In this document: piece after piece, positions 5,436 through 14,191 of the stretch
Position numbering within the stretch: position 1 is the stretch's first letter
Layout: each line of letters opens with the position of its first letter
DNA from: Clostridia bacterium
Lineage (GTDB): Bacteria; Bacillota; Clostridia; Christensenellales; CAG-1252
Length of the DNA stretch: 16,773 nucleotides
Assembly: GCA_016296985.1 (NCBI GenBank)
Contig: JAEDHM010000015.1
Location: forward strand, 1 to 16,773
Direction: 5' to 3'
The notes under the pieces: generated by a model
Told to the model about the DNA's origin: nothing
Databases searched by the model: none
Seen by the model: only the letters and a program-made list of their open reading frames with translations
Translations under genes and position numbers: made by a program

Positions 5436-5981
5436 ATGAACATTTGGAAAGACTTCAATCCCGCAAGAATCAAACCCAACGATTTTATTGCTTGTATCGA
5501 AATTCCCAAGGGAAGCAAAAACAAGTACGAATTGGACAAAGAAAGCGGTTTTTTGATTTTGGACCGTATCCTTTTTACCTCTACACACTACCCGGCAAAC
5601 TATGGCTTTGTGCCTCTCACCTATGCCGACGACAAGGACCCTATGGACGTTTTAGTTCTAAGTTCTGAGGCAATCGCTCCCTTATCTTTGGTGCGTGTTT
5701 ACCCCATCGGTGTTCTTGCTATGAAGGACGACGGCTTTTTTGACTATAAGGTAGTTGCAATTCCTTTCGGCGATCCTACTTGGAGTCACTTTAGAGAATT
5801 GGAAGAATTACCCAAGCATATTTTTAACGAAATCAGCCACTTCTTCAACGTCTATAAAACCCTTGAATACAAGGAAACCGTTGTAATGGAAGTTATGGGA
5901 AGACAACGCGCTGAAGAAGTTGTAGAAGAAGCAATTCACATGTTTAGAGAAAAATTTTGGAGAGGAGATTTTAATGACTAA
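5436..5981 (+). CDS. ppa: Inorganic pyrophosphatase, family I
   Basis: This cytosolic enzyme hydrolyses pyrophosphate to two phosphates with Mg2+, pulling biosynthetic reactions forward. At 181 residues it has the normal bacterial family I length. The active-site set is intact when compared with the E. coli enzyme: K30, R44, Y56, the metal-binding D66/D68/D71 in DKDPMD, D98, D103, K105, and the Y140-K141 pair. The ATG at 5436 is preferred because GGAG (5426-5429) lies 6 bases upstream; the ATG at 5430 would abut the ribosome binding site. It is the first gene of the long operon. Its last 8 bases overlap the start of the FAD dehydrogenase gene, so the two are translationally coupled. That is an unusual pairing, because ppa is normally on its own. 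Confidence 0.96.
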   Translation: MNIWKDFNPARIKPNDFIACIEIPKGSKNKYELDKESGFLILDRILFTSTHYPANYGFVPLTYADDKDPMDVLVLSSEAIAPLSLVRVYPIGVLAMKDDGFFDYKVVAIPFGDPTWSHFRELEELPKHIFNEISHFFNVYKTLEYKETVVMEVMGRQRAEEVVEEAIHMFREKFWRGDFND

Positions 5982-7425
5982 CAATTACGACGTAATTATC
6001 GTAGGTGGCGGTGTTGTCGGTACTGCGGTGCTTATGCAACTTTCCCGCTATAACCTAAAAACCCTTTTGATTGAAAAGGAAGACGACGTCAGTTGTGGCG
6101 CATCACGTGCAAACAGTGGTATCGTTCACGCCGGTTACGACTGCGTACCCAACACTCAAAAGGCTTATTTCAACGTGCTCGGAAATCGTATGTTCGCCGA
6201 TCATTGTCGCGAACTTGACGTTCCCTATCGCAACACCGGATCCTTGGTTGTATGTGACGAGGATGGACTTGAGGGACTTCAAGTCTTATTGGAAAAAGGA
6301 AAGGCAAACGGAGTTAGATGCGAAATCATAGGCCGTGATCGTATCTTGGAAATCGAGCCTAATATTGGTGACGCTATCCAATACGCGCTTTACGCTCCTG
6401 ACGCAGGCATCGTTTCACCTTACAAACTGACTATTGCTCAAGCGGACTATGGCGTTTTAAACGGTGGCGAAATCAAAGCAAGCGAAAAGGTGGTTTCCAT
6501 TTCCCACGAAGGCGGTCATTATACCGTCACAACTCAAAAGGGCGTTTACACCTCTGCCGTACTTATCAACTCGGCAGGCGCCGGTTGTATGGAAATTGAA
6601 AAGATGCTTGGCGAAAACCTTCGCCCTATTTCTTACAGAGTAGGCGAATATTTCGTTTTGGACAGTACCGAAGGAAAACAGGTAAGCACCGTAATCTTCC
6701 CTCTACCTACAAAGGCAGGCAAGGGTATTTTGGTTGCGCCCACCGTTGACGGCAACGTAATTTACGGACCTACCTCGACACCCGTAGAAAAGGGCGACGA
6801 CGTTTCCGTTTCTCAAAGCGGTTTAGACACCATAAAAGCAGGGGTAAGCAAAACCTACAAGGTTCCTGCGTTTAGAAAGGTTATCCGTGTTTACGCCGGC
6901 GTAAGAACTGAGGTCGGATCTGACTTCGTGATTGAAAAATCCAGCATCAACGAAGGTTACATAAAACTTTTGGGAATTTGTTCCCCCGGTCTTACCTCCG
7001 CTCCCGCAATTGCAAAACACGTTTGCGACATGGTTTTGGGCTTTATTTCCGCAACTGCTAAAAGCGAGTTGAAGAGCTTGCCTAAGCACAAAAAGTTTAC
7101 CGCAATGGATAAGGAAGAACTTGATCAACTTATCAAGGAGGATCCTCGTTGGGGTAGGCTTATTTGCCGTTGCGAAAAGGTAAGCGAGGCAGAAATCGTA
7201 AATGCAATTCACTCGCCCTTCCCCGCAACTACGGTTGATGCGGTAAAGAGAAGAGTGCGCGCAGGTATGGGACGTTGTCAGGGCGGTTTTTGCGCTCCTC
7301 GTGTAATCGAAATTTTGGCGAGAGAGTTGAATATCCCCATTACCTCGGTTAAAAAAGGTGGCGAGGGCAGTGAAATCGCCGTTGAACCTATCAAGAGTGG
7401 TATAGCAACAGGAGAAGAGGAATAA
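5974..7425 (+). CDS. GlpA-like FAD-dependent (glycerol-3-phosphate) dehydrogenase with [2Fe-2S] domain
   Basis: This is a 483-residue flavoprotein. Residues 1-370 are a DAO-type FAD fold: the dinucleotide-binding GGGVVG at 11-16, the acidic end of strand 2 (LIEKE), then the CGASRANSGIVHAGYD motif typical of glycerol-3-phosphate dehydrogenases and related 2-hydroxyacid oxidases. Residues about 395-460 form a BFD-like [2Fe-2S]-binding domain with C398-x-C400 and C435-x4-C440 (CQGGFC). This is the architecture of anaerobic GlpA, and with the next two genes it forms the GlpA/oxidoreductase/DUF1667 set common in Clostridia. It probably oxidises glycerol 3-phosphate to dihydroxyacetone phosphate and passes electrons on through the complex. 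The substrate is inferred; a 2-hydroxyglutarate-type substrate is possible. GGAG 7 bases upstream sets the start, and the stop overlaps the next start by 1 base. No glpK or glpF is in the window. Confidence 0.9.
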   Translation: MTNNYDVIIVGGGVVGTAVLMQLSRYNLKTLLIEKEDDVSCGASRANSGIVHAGYDCVPNTQKAYFNVLGNRMFADHCRELDVPYRNTGSLVVCDEDGLEGLQVLLEKGKANGVRCEIIGRDRILEIEPNIGDAIQYALYAPDAGIVSPYKLTIAQADYGVLNGGEIKASEKVVSISHEGGHYTVTTQKGVYTSAVLINSAGAGCMEIEKMLGENLRPISYRVGEYFVLDSTEGKQVSTVIFPLPTKAGKGILVAPTVDGNVIYGPTSTPVEKGDDVSVSQSGLDTIKAGVSKTYKVPAFRKVIRVYAGVRTEVGSDFVIEKSSINEGYIKLLGICSPGLTSAPAIAKHVCDMVLGFISATAKSELKSLPKHKKFTAMDKEELDQLIKEDPRWGRLICRCEKVSEAEIVNAIHSPFPATTVDAVKRRVRAGMGRCQGGFCAPRVIEILARELNIPITSVKKGGEGSEIAVEPIKSGIATGEEE

Positions 7426-8660
7426 TGAGATACGACGTAGCAATTATTGGTGGCGGTCCTGCAGGAATGGCTGCCGCTTTATCGGCAAGAGAAAAGGGCG
7501 CAACCGTAGCAATTTTTGAAAGAGACGTTCGCTTGGGCGGAATCCTCAATCAATGTATTCACAACGGTTTTGGCCTTCACTATTTTAAGGAAGAATTGAC
7601 GGGTCCCGAGTATGCAAAGCGTTTTAGGGATAAGGTTGAAGCAACCGAGGGCATTGATATTTTCCTTGAGGCAATGGTACTTGATATCAATCCTCAAGAA
7701 AAAACCATAACCTTCGTAAACCCCGAAAAGGGATTTACCACCCTTTCTGTTGGAGCAATCGTTTTGGCAATGGGTTGCAGAGAGCGTACCGCCGGCGCAA
7801 TCAATATGACGGGTAGTCGTCCTGCCGGAATTTATACCGCAGGTATGGCGCAACGTTTGTCCAATATCAACGGCTATATGGTTGGTAAAAAGATAGTAAT
7901 TTTGGGAAGCGGTGATATAGGTCTTATTATGGCTCGCCGTATGACTTTCGAAGGAGCCGAGGTAAAAATGGTTCTCGAACTTATGCCTTATTCAGCAGGT
8001 TTGAAGAGAAATATCGTTCAATGCCTTGACGACTATGGTATTCCGCTCAAGTTTAGTTATACCGTAACCCGTGTTATAGGCAAAAATAGGGTAGAAGGTT
8101 TGTATATCGCCCCCGTTGACGAAAACCGCCGTCCCATTTTAGAAAAGGAAGAATTCGTCGAGTGCGATACCTTGTTGCTTTCCGTTGGACTTATTCCCGA
8201 AAACGACTTGGTAAACGACAAGGGCATTCAATTTTCACCTATCACTTCAGGTGCAATCGTTGACGAGCACCGTCAAACTTGCGTTGAAGGCGTGTTTGCT
8301 TGCGGAAACGTTCTTCACGTTCACGACCTTGTTGATAACGTAAGCGAAGAAGGTACCATTGCGGGCGCATCCGCCGCCGACTACGCTATGGGAAAACTTT
8401 CTATGGGAAACAAAATCCCCGTTTTGGCAAAAGACGGCGTAAGATATGCTCTCCCTCACTATATTTACGAAGGAGAAGACAAGGTACGCGTTTATTTCCG
8501 TGTAGGTCAAGTTTACAAAAACGCAACCTTGATTGCAACAAGCGGTGGTGAAAAGGTATTTTCTAAAAAGTATATGATTCTAGCGCCGGGTGAAATGGGC
8601 TTTGTTCTTTTGGACAAAAGCAAACTTAAAGAAAGCGTAACCCTTTCTTTGGAGGTATAA
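7425..8660 (+). CDS. NAD(P)/FAD-dependent oxidoreductase, partner of the GlpA-like subunit
   Basis: This is a 411-residue pyridine-nucleotide-disulfide-type oxidoreductase. An N-terminal FAD-binding GGGPAG (9-14) is followed by GGILNQCIHNGFGL, a signature of the subfamily that accompanies GlpA-like and HcnA/B-like dehydrogenases. A second dinucleotide-binding motif, GSGDIG (161-166), begins the NAD(P)-binding domain, and the later FACGNVLHVHD motif closes the FAD site. There is no CxxC redox disulfide in the position used by thioredoxin-reductase-type members, which fits electron transfer between flavins, Fe-S and NAD(P). It probably links the GlpA-like subunit to NAD(P)H or to another acceptor. 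The TAATG junction (1-base overlap) and the 0-base gap to the DUF1667 gene argue for equimolar co-production. Confidence 0.9.
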   Translation: MRYDVAIIGGGPAGMAAALSAREKGATVAIFERDVRLGGILNQCIHNGFGLHYFKEELTGPEYAKRFRDKVEATEGIDIFLEAMVLDINPQEKTITFVNPEKGFTTLSVGAIVLAMGCRERTAGAINMTGSRPAGIYTAGMAQRLSNINGYMVGKKIVILGSGDIGLIMARRMTFEGAEVKMVLELMPYSAGLKRNIVQCLDDYGIPLKFSYTVTRVIGKNRVEGLYIAPVDENRRPILEKEEFVECDTLLLSVGLIPENDLVNDKGIQFSPITSGAIVDEHRQTCVEGVFACGNVLHVHDLVDNVSEEGTIAGASAADYAMGKLSMGNKIPVLAKDGVRYALPHYIYEGEDKVRVYFRVGQVYKNATLIATSGGEKVFSKKYMILAPGEMGFVLLDKSKLKESVTLSLEV

Positions 8661-8999
8661 ATGAACACTATTTGTATTATGTGCCCTATGGGCTGTCCCT
8701 TGACCATAACTGAAACTGAAAGCGGTATAAAAGTAGAAGGAAACACCTGCAAAAGGGGTGAAATTTATGGAAAGCAAGAATACACCTGTCCTCAAAGAGT
8801 AGTAACATCTCTCGTTGCTACCGACGACGGTCGTGTGGTTTCCGTAAAAACTTCGGGTTTGGTAGACAAGGATAAAATTTTCGATATCCTCAAAGTTTTG
8901 AAGGGTATCACGGTAAAAACTCCCGTTGCAACCGGCGATTGCATTATTGCCAACGTTTGCGACAGCGGTGCGGATATCGTAGCAACCTCTTCACTGTAA
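8661..8999 (+). CDS. DUF1667 cysteine-rich protein, third subunit of the dehydrogenase set
   Basis: This 112-residue protein belongs to the DUF1667 family, which nearly always follows GlpA-like and NAD/FAD oxidoreductase genes in anaerobes. It starts with CIMCPMGC (Cys 5, 8 and 12) and has further cysteines at 30 and 43, enough to bind a small iron-sulfur cluster or zinc. The rest is a compact alpha/beta region. It is probably the third component of the dehydrogenase complex and may pass electrons; that role is inferred from gene order and cysteines, not proven for the family. Its ATG directly follows the stop of the preceding gene, with a GGAGG site at 8651-8655 inside that gene's end. Confidence 0.9.
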   Translation: MNTICIMCPMGCPLTITETESGIKVEGNTCKRGEIYGKQEYTCPQRVVTSLVATDDGRVVSVKTSGLVDKDKIFDILKVLKGITVKTPVATGDCIIANVCDSGADIVATSSL

Positions 9000-9000
9000 T

Positions 9001-9999
9001 ATGTTGTATAAAGAATTCGTCGCAAAAATAAACGAAAAGGGGCTTCAGCCCTATTACGTAATCGAGGGAGACGATGCTTTTTGGTCCTACCGAGCATACC
9101 GTTTCCTTTTGTCTTTTGCGATGGATGAAATGGATATATCAACCCTTAACACCTTTAATCTTTTCGACCTTCAATGCGAGCTTGAAAATTTGACTATGTT
9201 TGGTGGCAAGCGCTTTGTCGTCCTTAGGGACTACACCTTTGAAGGAGATGGAAAAAAGAAAAAGGGAAAGAAAAAAGAGGAAGCATCCGCCCTTGAGGAA
9301 ACAAAGGATGAAGGCAAGGCTTTAAGGGATTATATTTCTACCCTTACCGATGACGTTTGTTTGATTATTTACAACTGTAAAAATCACAAGATAAAGGAGA
9401 ATCTCTACGTTTTCAATCGTCTTCAAGGAGGCGAACTTAGGGGAGTAATTGAAGGCGTTGGAAAAGAAATGGGTTTGACCTTTTCCTACGGTGCTTCCGC
9501 TTTGCTTGCCGAATATTGTCTTAATGATATGAGTTTGATATATTCCGAGTTGACAAAACTTTCCGCCTACGGAAAAAATCCCGTGGATATGCCTTTAATC
9601 CGCGAAGTAGTAGTCCCCACCGTAAACTATCAATATTTTGATTTTGCGGACAAGGTGGCAAAGGGGTTGTATACCGAAGCGTACAAATGTCTTGAGTTTT
9701 TGACACAGGGAAAAGAGGGGGCAAAGGTGCCTTTCTTGACTCAACTTGCCGCCTATTATCGCATGGTTTGGTTTACAAAACATACCGCAATGAAGGACGA
9801 AGAGTTGGGGGCAAAACTAAACCGCCATCCATACGCCGTAAAACTTGCCAGACAGGTTGGTGGAAGGTATAACAAGGAAGAACTTACCTCTCTATTGAAA
9901 ACTTTGTATATTCTTGAATACAAGGTAAAATCAGGTAAGGTTTCAGTAAACGATGCAATCGACTTGGCAATTGGAAAAGCCATTGTCGGGAGGAAATAA
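9001..9999 (+). CDS. holA: DNA polymerase III subunit delta
   Basis: This 332-residue protein matches the clamp-loader delta subunit, which opens the beta sliding clamp during replication. The N-terminus (MLYKEFVAKI, then PYYVIEGDDAFW) has the family pattern of a degenerate AAA+ fold that lacks a working Walker A. The middle has the VVLRDYTF strand, and the C-terminal collar domain ends with VNDAIDLAIGKAI, like other Bacillota delta subunits. Residues about 81-106 form an unusual Lys/Glu-rich stretch (KKKKGKKKEE in its core), probably an exposed loop. There is no clear ribosome binding site, and the ATG follows the DUF1667 stop by 1 base, so translation likely depends on coupling. Its presence in a metabolic operon is probably a chance feature of gene order. 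Confidence 0.88.
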   Translation: MLYKEFVAKINEKGLQPYYVIEGDDAFWSYRAYRFLLSFAMDEMDISTLNTFNLFDLQCELENLTMFGGKRFVVLRDYTFEGDGKKKKGKKKEEASALEETKDEGKALRDYISTLTDDVCLIIYNCKNHKIKENLYVFNRLQGGELRGVIEGVGKEMGLTFSYGASALLAEYCLNDMSLIYSELTKLSAYGKNPVDMPLIREVVVPTVNYQYFDFADKVAKGLYTEAYKCLEFLTQGKEGAKVPFLTQLAAYYRMVWFTKHTAMKDEELGAKLNRHPYAVKLARQVGGRYNKEELTSLLKTLYILEYKVKSGKVSVNDAIDLAIGKAIVGRK

Positions 10000-10772
10000 T
10001 GAAAACACAAAAGTTTGTAAAAATTTTGGACAGTGTATTGCTTTTTATTGCTTTTTCTATAAAAAGTTATTACTACGTCCTTTCGAGAATAGTTGGATTT
10101 GGTGACTACAAGGGGCTTGCAGGCGACCTTTTTGCAAAATCTCCCTATGGTTATGCCGCTATTTTCTCGCTTATCATAGGACTCGTCTTCCTATTGATGA
10201 TCAACAACGTGGTAAAAGATATTTACGACTTTGCTCAAAAAAGAAGGATGAGACTTAGCAATGAAAAGGACTTGCGCAAAAGACTTTTGCCCTTTGACAG
10301 CAACACCTTCGTTGCTTTGGTAAAGCGTTGGATGTCATTTTACGCTATTGTTTGTGCAGGTCTAAACACCATACTTGCGTTCAAGGAAGAAGGTTGCGTA
10401 ATATTGTGTGGATTGTTATATCTTTTTGGTGTCGCCTTTTTCGGAACAATCTTTTTGTTGCAAGTCAACAAAAACACTCAAAGCGCAAGGGAAAGGGAGA
10501 GAACTTTCCACGCCTTTATCCCCTCGATTTTGGTTATTGGCGCAATCGCTTTCGCTCTTATGCAACTCGTACTATTCACTGCGCCAAATGCAAATACCAT
10601 AATCTTAAACGGTTGGATAGCAGCCCTTATCACCGACGGATGCGTTTTGCTTTTAACCTTAGCCTTCTTTATCGGCGTTTTGGTAAGTTTGCGTAAAAAA
10701 GCAAAAGCGGAAGAAGTTATTCCCGAAAATCTAACTATTACGGGATACGACGATGCTTTTGATGAAAAATAA
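9999..10772 (+). CDS. Six-helix integral membrane protein of unknown function
   Basis: This is a 257-residue membrane protein with hydrophobic segments at about residues 10-28, 51-72, 105-128, 132-155, 173-194 and 205-231, separated by short basic loops (KRRMRLSNEK, SARERERTF). The C-terminal 25 residues are acidic and probably cytoplasmic. No conserved catalytic or transport motif stands out. Its start overlaps the holA stop by 1 base (TAATG) with GGAGG at 9990-9994, and cdaA follows 12 bases later. A link to the envelope or to c-di-AMP signalling is possible from the position before cdaA, but that is inference only. Confidence 0.85.
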   Translation: MKTQKFVKILDSVLLFIAFSIKSYYYVLSRIVGFGDYKGLAGDLFAKSPYGYAAIFSLIIGLVFLLMINNVVKDIYDFAQKRRMRLSNEKDLRKRLLPFDSNTFVALVKRWMSFYAIVCAGLNTILAFKEEGCVILCGLLYLFGVAFFGTIFLLQVNKNTQSARERERTFHAFIPSILVIGAIAFALMQLVLFTAPNANTIILNGWIAALITDGCVLLLTLAFFIGVLVSLRKKAKAEEVIPENLTITGYDDAFDEK

Positions 10773-10784
10773 AAGGATTTGCTT

Positions 10785-11636
10785 ATGATGGAAGAAATCT
10801 TGATTTTTGGAAAAAATATCAGTCCTTACAGCCTTATTGATTTAGGCTTTGTATTGGTACTTATGATTTTGCTCGGCGTATTCTTCGCAAAGAAGAGAAA
10901 TTTCCGCAACGCAATAATGTACTACTCCTTTATAATCCTCTATTTGGGCGTAGCCGTTGGATATTTCTTTATGCAAGGCAAAATACTTTTCGTTGCATTA
11001 CAGGTTTGCAAGTTTTTTGCAATATTCCTAATTTGCGCCTTTTGTGTGGTCTATCAAGCCGACCTTAAGAAAATCTTCGATCGTATCGGACACGATAGGG
11101 GTGACGACGACGCTTATGCGGGAAAGAAAAACAGTGCCGACGAACTTGTTAAGGCTTCAAACGAAATCGTCAAGGCTTGCCAACATATGTCCAAAAACGA
11201 CATAGGCGCGCTTATTATCGTTTGTCCCACCTCAATTCCCACAAATATCGTTGAAACGGGTACCCGACTCGACTGCTTGCTTTCCTCTCAAGTTTTGGAA
11301 AGTATCTTCAATGGAAAATCTCCTCTTCACGACGGCGCGGTTATCGTAAAGGGATCTTATATCGTTGCAGCAGGCTGTTTCCTTCCTTTGTCCGAAAACC
11401 CCACCCTTGACAAAAACTTGGGTACACGCCACCGCGCGGCAGTAGGCATAAGCGAGCAAAGCGACGTTTTGTCAGTTGTAGTAAGCGAGGAATCAGGTAT
11501 TATCTCTACGGTTAAAAGAGGCAAAATCAAAAGATATATCACGTCCGAAAAACTTTACGATTCACTCAGCGATGCTTACGGTATCGTTGACTTGAAGACG
11601 TCACGTCCCAATCCCCCCACAGGGAAAAAATTTTAG
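10785..11636 (+). CDS. cdaA: Diadenylate cyclase CdaA
   Basis: This membrane-bound enzyme condenses two ATP into c-di-AMP, the second messenger that controls potassium and osmolyte transport and cell-wall balance in Bacillota. The 283-residue protein has three N-terminal membrane segments (about 16-34, 42-61 and 68-90) and a DisA_N-type cyclase domain (about 118-265). Both signature motifs are intact: DGA at 183-185 in LHDGAVIV, and GTRHR at 213-217. The ATG at 10785 is chosen because AAGG (10773-10776) lies 8 bases upstream; an in-frame TTG at 10779 lacks spacing. CdaA genes are usually followed by cdaR/ybbR and glmM. Here the next gene is a DUF1015 gene 7 bases downstream, so the usual cluster is broken. 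Confidence 0.96.
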   Translation: MMEEILIFGKNISPYSLIDLGFVLVLMILLGVFFAKKRNFRNAIMYYSFIILYLGVAVGYFFMQGKILFVALQVCKFFAIFLICAFCVVYQADLKKIFDRIGHDRGDDDAYAGKKNSADELVKASNEIVKACQHMSKNDIGALIIVCPTSIPTNIVETGTRLDCLLSSQVLESIFNGKSPLHDGAVIVKGSYIVAAGCFLPLSENPTLDKNLGTRHRAAVGISEQSDVLSVVVSEESGIISTVKRGKIKRYITSEKLYDSLSDAYGIVDLKTSRPNPPTGKKF

Positions 11637-11643
11637 GTGAGTT

Positions 11644-12861
11644 ATGAAAGGTGTAAAAGTATTTCCTATATTGTTACCAAAAGACGAATATAATCTTACA
11701 AACTGGTCGGTTATCGCTTGCGATCAATTCACCTCTCAACCTTCCTACTGGGAAGAACTTGACAGGACGGTAGGCGAGGTTAGCACCCTTAGGATTATTT
11801 ATCCCGAATGCTTTTTAGGAGAAGGCGACGAGGAAAAGGTTATCCAAAAAATCAACGAAACTATGGCCGATTATTTGGATAGGGGTATTTTTAAAAGCGT
11901 AAACGACTATATTCTCACAGTCCGTACTACCTCTTATGGAAGAGAAAGGACCGGTCTTGTTATGGCGGTTGATCTCGACTGTTATGACTACACTCGCAAG
12001 GATACCTTGATTAGGGCAACTGAAAAAGTGGTAGAAGAAAGATTGCCTGCCCGTGTAAAGATTAGGGAAAACGCTCCCATCGAACTTCCTCACGTTTTGT
12101 TGTTGATTGACGACGAAAAACAAAGCGTTATAAAACCCTTTGCAGAAAAGAAGGAGAGTTTGGAAAAACTGTACGATTTCGAACTAAACCAAAAGGGCGG
12201 TCATATTTGCGGCTATCGTGTGGATGCTAAAGAGGTTGAGGAAAAACTTTCCGCTTTGTTAAACCCTCAAAGATTGAAAGAAAGATACAATTCGGATACT
12301 CCCTTCCTTTTTGCAGTAGGTGACGGAAACCACTCTCTTGCCGCAGCGAAAAAGTGTTGGGAAAATATAAAACCTCAATTGTCCGCTGAAGAAAGAGAAA
12401 ATCATCCTGCAAGATACTGTCTTGTCGAGGTTGACAACATCCACGAAGAGGATATGAATTTCGAACCTATTCACCGTGTCGTTATGGGTATGGGCGATGA
12501 CTTTATTCCTAATTTGGAAAAGACCTTAAAAGGTGAGGGAGAAGTGGAACTTATCTTTAGGGGCGAGCATAGATTTATATCAGTACCTAAAGAACCTGCT
12601 CTTGCCATAAAGGAATTGCAAGAGTTTATCGACGACTATATCAAAAATCACGATGGCGTAAGTCAAGACTACGTTCACGGTACCGAACATAGCGTTTCCG
12701 TTGCGGAAAAGGAAGATGGAATTTGCATCTTATTCCCTTCTCTTTCAAAGGACACCTTATTCCGCTATATCAGTGAAAACGGAACCTTGTGCCGAAAGTC
12801 CTTCTCTATGGGAGAAGCAGAAGAAAAAAGATATTATCTTGAAGCAAAATTGATCAAATAA
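11644..12861 (+). CDS. DUF1015 family protein
   Basis: This 405-residue cytosolic protein has the DUF1015 pattern throughout. It begins KVFPILLPKDEYNLTNWSVI, continues with the DQFTSQPSYWEEL region, and contains the conserved VGDGNHSLAAAKKCW motif at residues 225-239, which resembles the nucleotide-binding GxGxHR-type motif of ParB/SerK-like folds. It ends with the EPIHRVVM region and a helical C-terminal domain. The molecular function of DUF1015 is not settled; in many anaerobes such genes sit beside serine biosynthesis genes, and a kinase-like role has been considered. Here it directly precedes aspartate kinase, again next to amino acid synthesis. An AGGTGAG site overlaps the cdaA stop and sets the start. 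Confidence 0.88.
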   Translation: MKGVKVFPILLPKDEYNLTNWSVIACDQFTSQPSYWEELDRTVGEVSTLRIIYPECFLGEGDEEKVIQKINETMADYLDRGIFKSVNDYILTVRTTSYGRERTGLVMAVDLDCYDYTRKDTLIRATEKVVEERLPARVKIRENAPIELPHVLLLIDDEKQSVIKPFAEKKESLEKLYDFELNQKGGHICGYRVDAKEVEEKLSALLNPQRLKERYNSDTPFLFAVGDGNHSLAAAKKCWENIKPQLSAEERENHPARYCLVEVDNIHEEDMNFEPIHRVVMGMGDDFIPNLEKTLKGEGEVELIFRGEHRFISVPKEPALAIKELQEFIDDYIKNHDGVSQDYVHGTEHSVSVAEKEDGICILFPSLSKDTLFRYISENGTLCRKSFSMGEAEEKRYYLEAKLIK

Positions 12862-12871
12862 GGGGAGAATA

Positions 12872-14191
12872 ATGCTTAAAGTTTGCAAATTCGGCGGAAC
12901 TTCTATGGCAACTGCCGAAAATATTTTGAAGGTTAAAGAAATTCTTCAAGCGGATCGTGAAAGGCGTTTCGTAGTAGTTTCTGCTCCCGGAAAACGTTTT
13001 TCAGGGGACAAAAAGATTACAGACTGTCTGTATCAAAGTTATGACGAGGCAAAAAAGACAGGGCGCTGTGGACAATCTTTTGAAGAGGTAAAGGAAAGAT
13101 TCCTTGCCTTAGAAAAAGAACTTGGCGTAAACGTTGAAATGCAACGCCTTCTTGAGGAAATAGAAGAAAAAATCCTTCGTACCTTAACTCCCGACTACGC
13201 CGCTTCTTGCGGAGAATTTTTGTGCGCAAAACTTTTATCCGCAGTGATGGGCTATGAGTTTATAGATTCGCGAGAGTTGGTAATGTTTGATTACAAGGGC
13301 AAACTTAACGCCGAATATACCAACGACGTTACGAAAAATCGTCTTGCAACGGTGGACGGCGGAGCTATAATTCCCGGCTTTTACGGTGTTATGCCCAACG
13401 GAAATATAAAAACCTTTACAAGAGGCGGATCGGATATCACCGGCGCAATCGTCGCAAGAGCAACTGATGCTTCAGTTTACGAAAATTGGACTGACGTAAA
13501 CGGCTTTTTGATCGCCGACCCTCGCATCGTTCCTAACCCGAAACATATACGCTCTCTTTCCTATAAAGAGTTGCGAGAACTTTCCTATATGGGCGCCGAA
13601 GTTTTGCACCCTGAAAGTATCTTTCCCGTAAAGGTTGCCGGAATTCCCGTTTTGATAAAAAACACCTTTGCTCCTCAGGTCGAGGGTACCGCAATCCTTC
13701 CCGACATTGACGAACAAGAGGGCGTAATCACCGGTATTGCAGGAAAAAGAGGTATCACGGGAATATTGGTAGAAAAGGGATTGATGAACGCCGAGGTAGG
13801 CTTTACCCGAAAGATTCTTTCCGTCTTGGAAAGATACAACATATCTTTCGAGCACTTGCCAAGCGGTGTGGATACTATGTCCATCGTTATTTCCGACCAC
13901 GAACTTGAAGGAAGAACTTTCCAGCTTGTCGAGGATATCAAAAAAGCGGTTTCTCCCGATAAAATCGAGGTACAAAGCGGTCTTTCCCTTATCGCTACGG
14001 TTGGTCACGGTATGTGTTACAAGCCGGGTACCGCTGCAAAAATATTTACCGCTTTATCCAAATGCGGTGTAAATATCCGTATGATAGATCAGGGCAGTAG
14101 CGAGCTTAATATTATCGTTGCCGTCAGTGAGGAGGATTACGAAAAGGCAATCAACGCAATATACAAGGAGTTTATTGATGATTTTAGATGA
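12872..14191 (+). CDS. lysC: Aspartate kinase
   Basis: This enzyme phosphorylates L-aspartate with ATP, the first step towards lysine, threonine, methionine and diaminopimelate. The 439-residue monofunctional protein begins with KFGGTS (6-11), the substrate and ATP-binding motif, and has FTRGGSDITGA (from 182) and the WTDVNGFLIADPRIV segment that follows it in the kinase fold. Two C-terminal ACT domains (about 294-345 and 370-435) indicate feedback control by an amino acid end product; which one cannot be told from the sequence alone. An AGGGGAG site sits just before the ATG, 10 bases after the DUF1015 stop. The last 14 bases overlap the start of the next membrane protein gene. No homoserine dehydrogenase or dap gene is adjacent. 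Confidence 0.96.
   Translation: MLKVCKFGGTSMATAENILKVKEILQADRERRFVVVSAPGKRFSGDKKITDCLYQSYDEAKKTGRCGQSFEEVKERFLALEKELGVNVEMQRLLEEIEEKILRTLTPDYAASCGEFLCAKLLSAVMGYEFIDSRELVMFDYKGKLNAEYTNDVTKNRLATVDGGAIIPGFYGVMPNGNIKTFTRGGSDITGAIVARATDASVYENWTDVNGFLIADPRIVPNPKHIRSLSYKELRELSYMGAEVLHPESIFPVKVAGIPVLIKNTFAPQVEGTAILPDIDEQEGVITGIAGKRGITGILVEKGLMNAEVGFTRKILSVLERYNISFEHLPSGVDTMSIVISDHELEGRTFQLVEDIKKAVSPDKIEVQSGLSLIATVGHGMCYKPGTAAKIFTALSKCGVNIRMIDQGSSELNIIVAVSEEDYEKAINAIYKEFIDDFR

Noticed and set aside
6823..7443. Minus-strand 206-residue open frame
   Set aside because: It is a shadow of the GlpA-like gene, whose FAD and [2Fe-2S] motifs are intact on the plus strand.
14118..14177. Longer start for the last membrane protein of the operon
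   Set aside because: It would overlap lysC by 74 bases; the ATG at 14178 has AAGGAG 7 bases upstream and begins the likely coiled coil.
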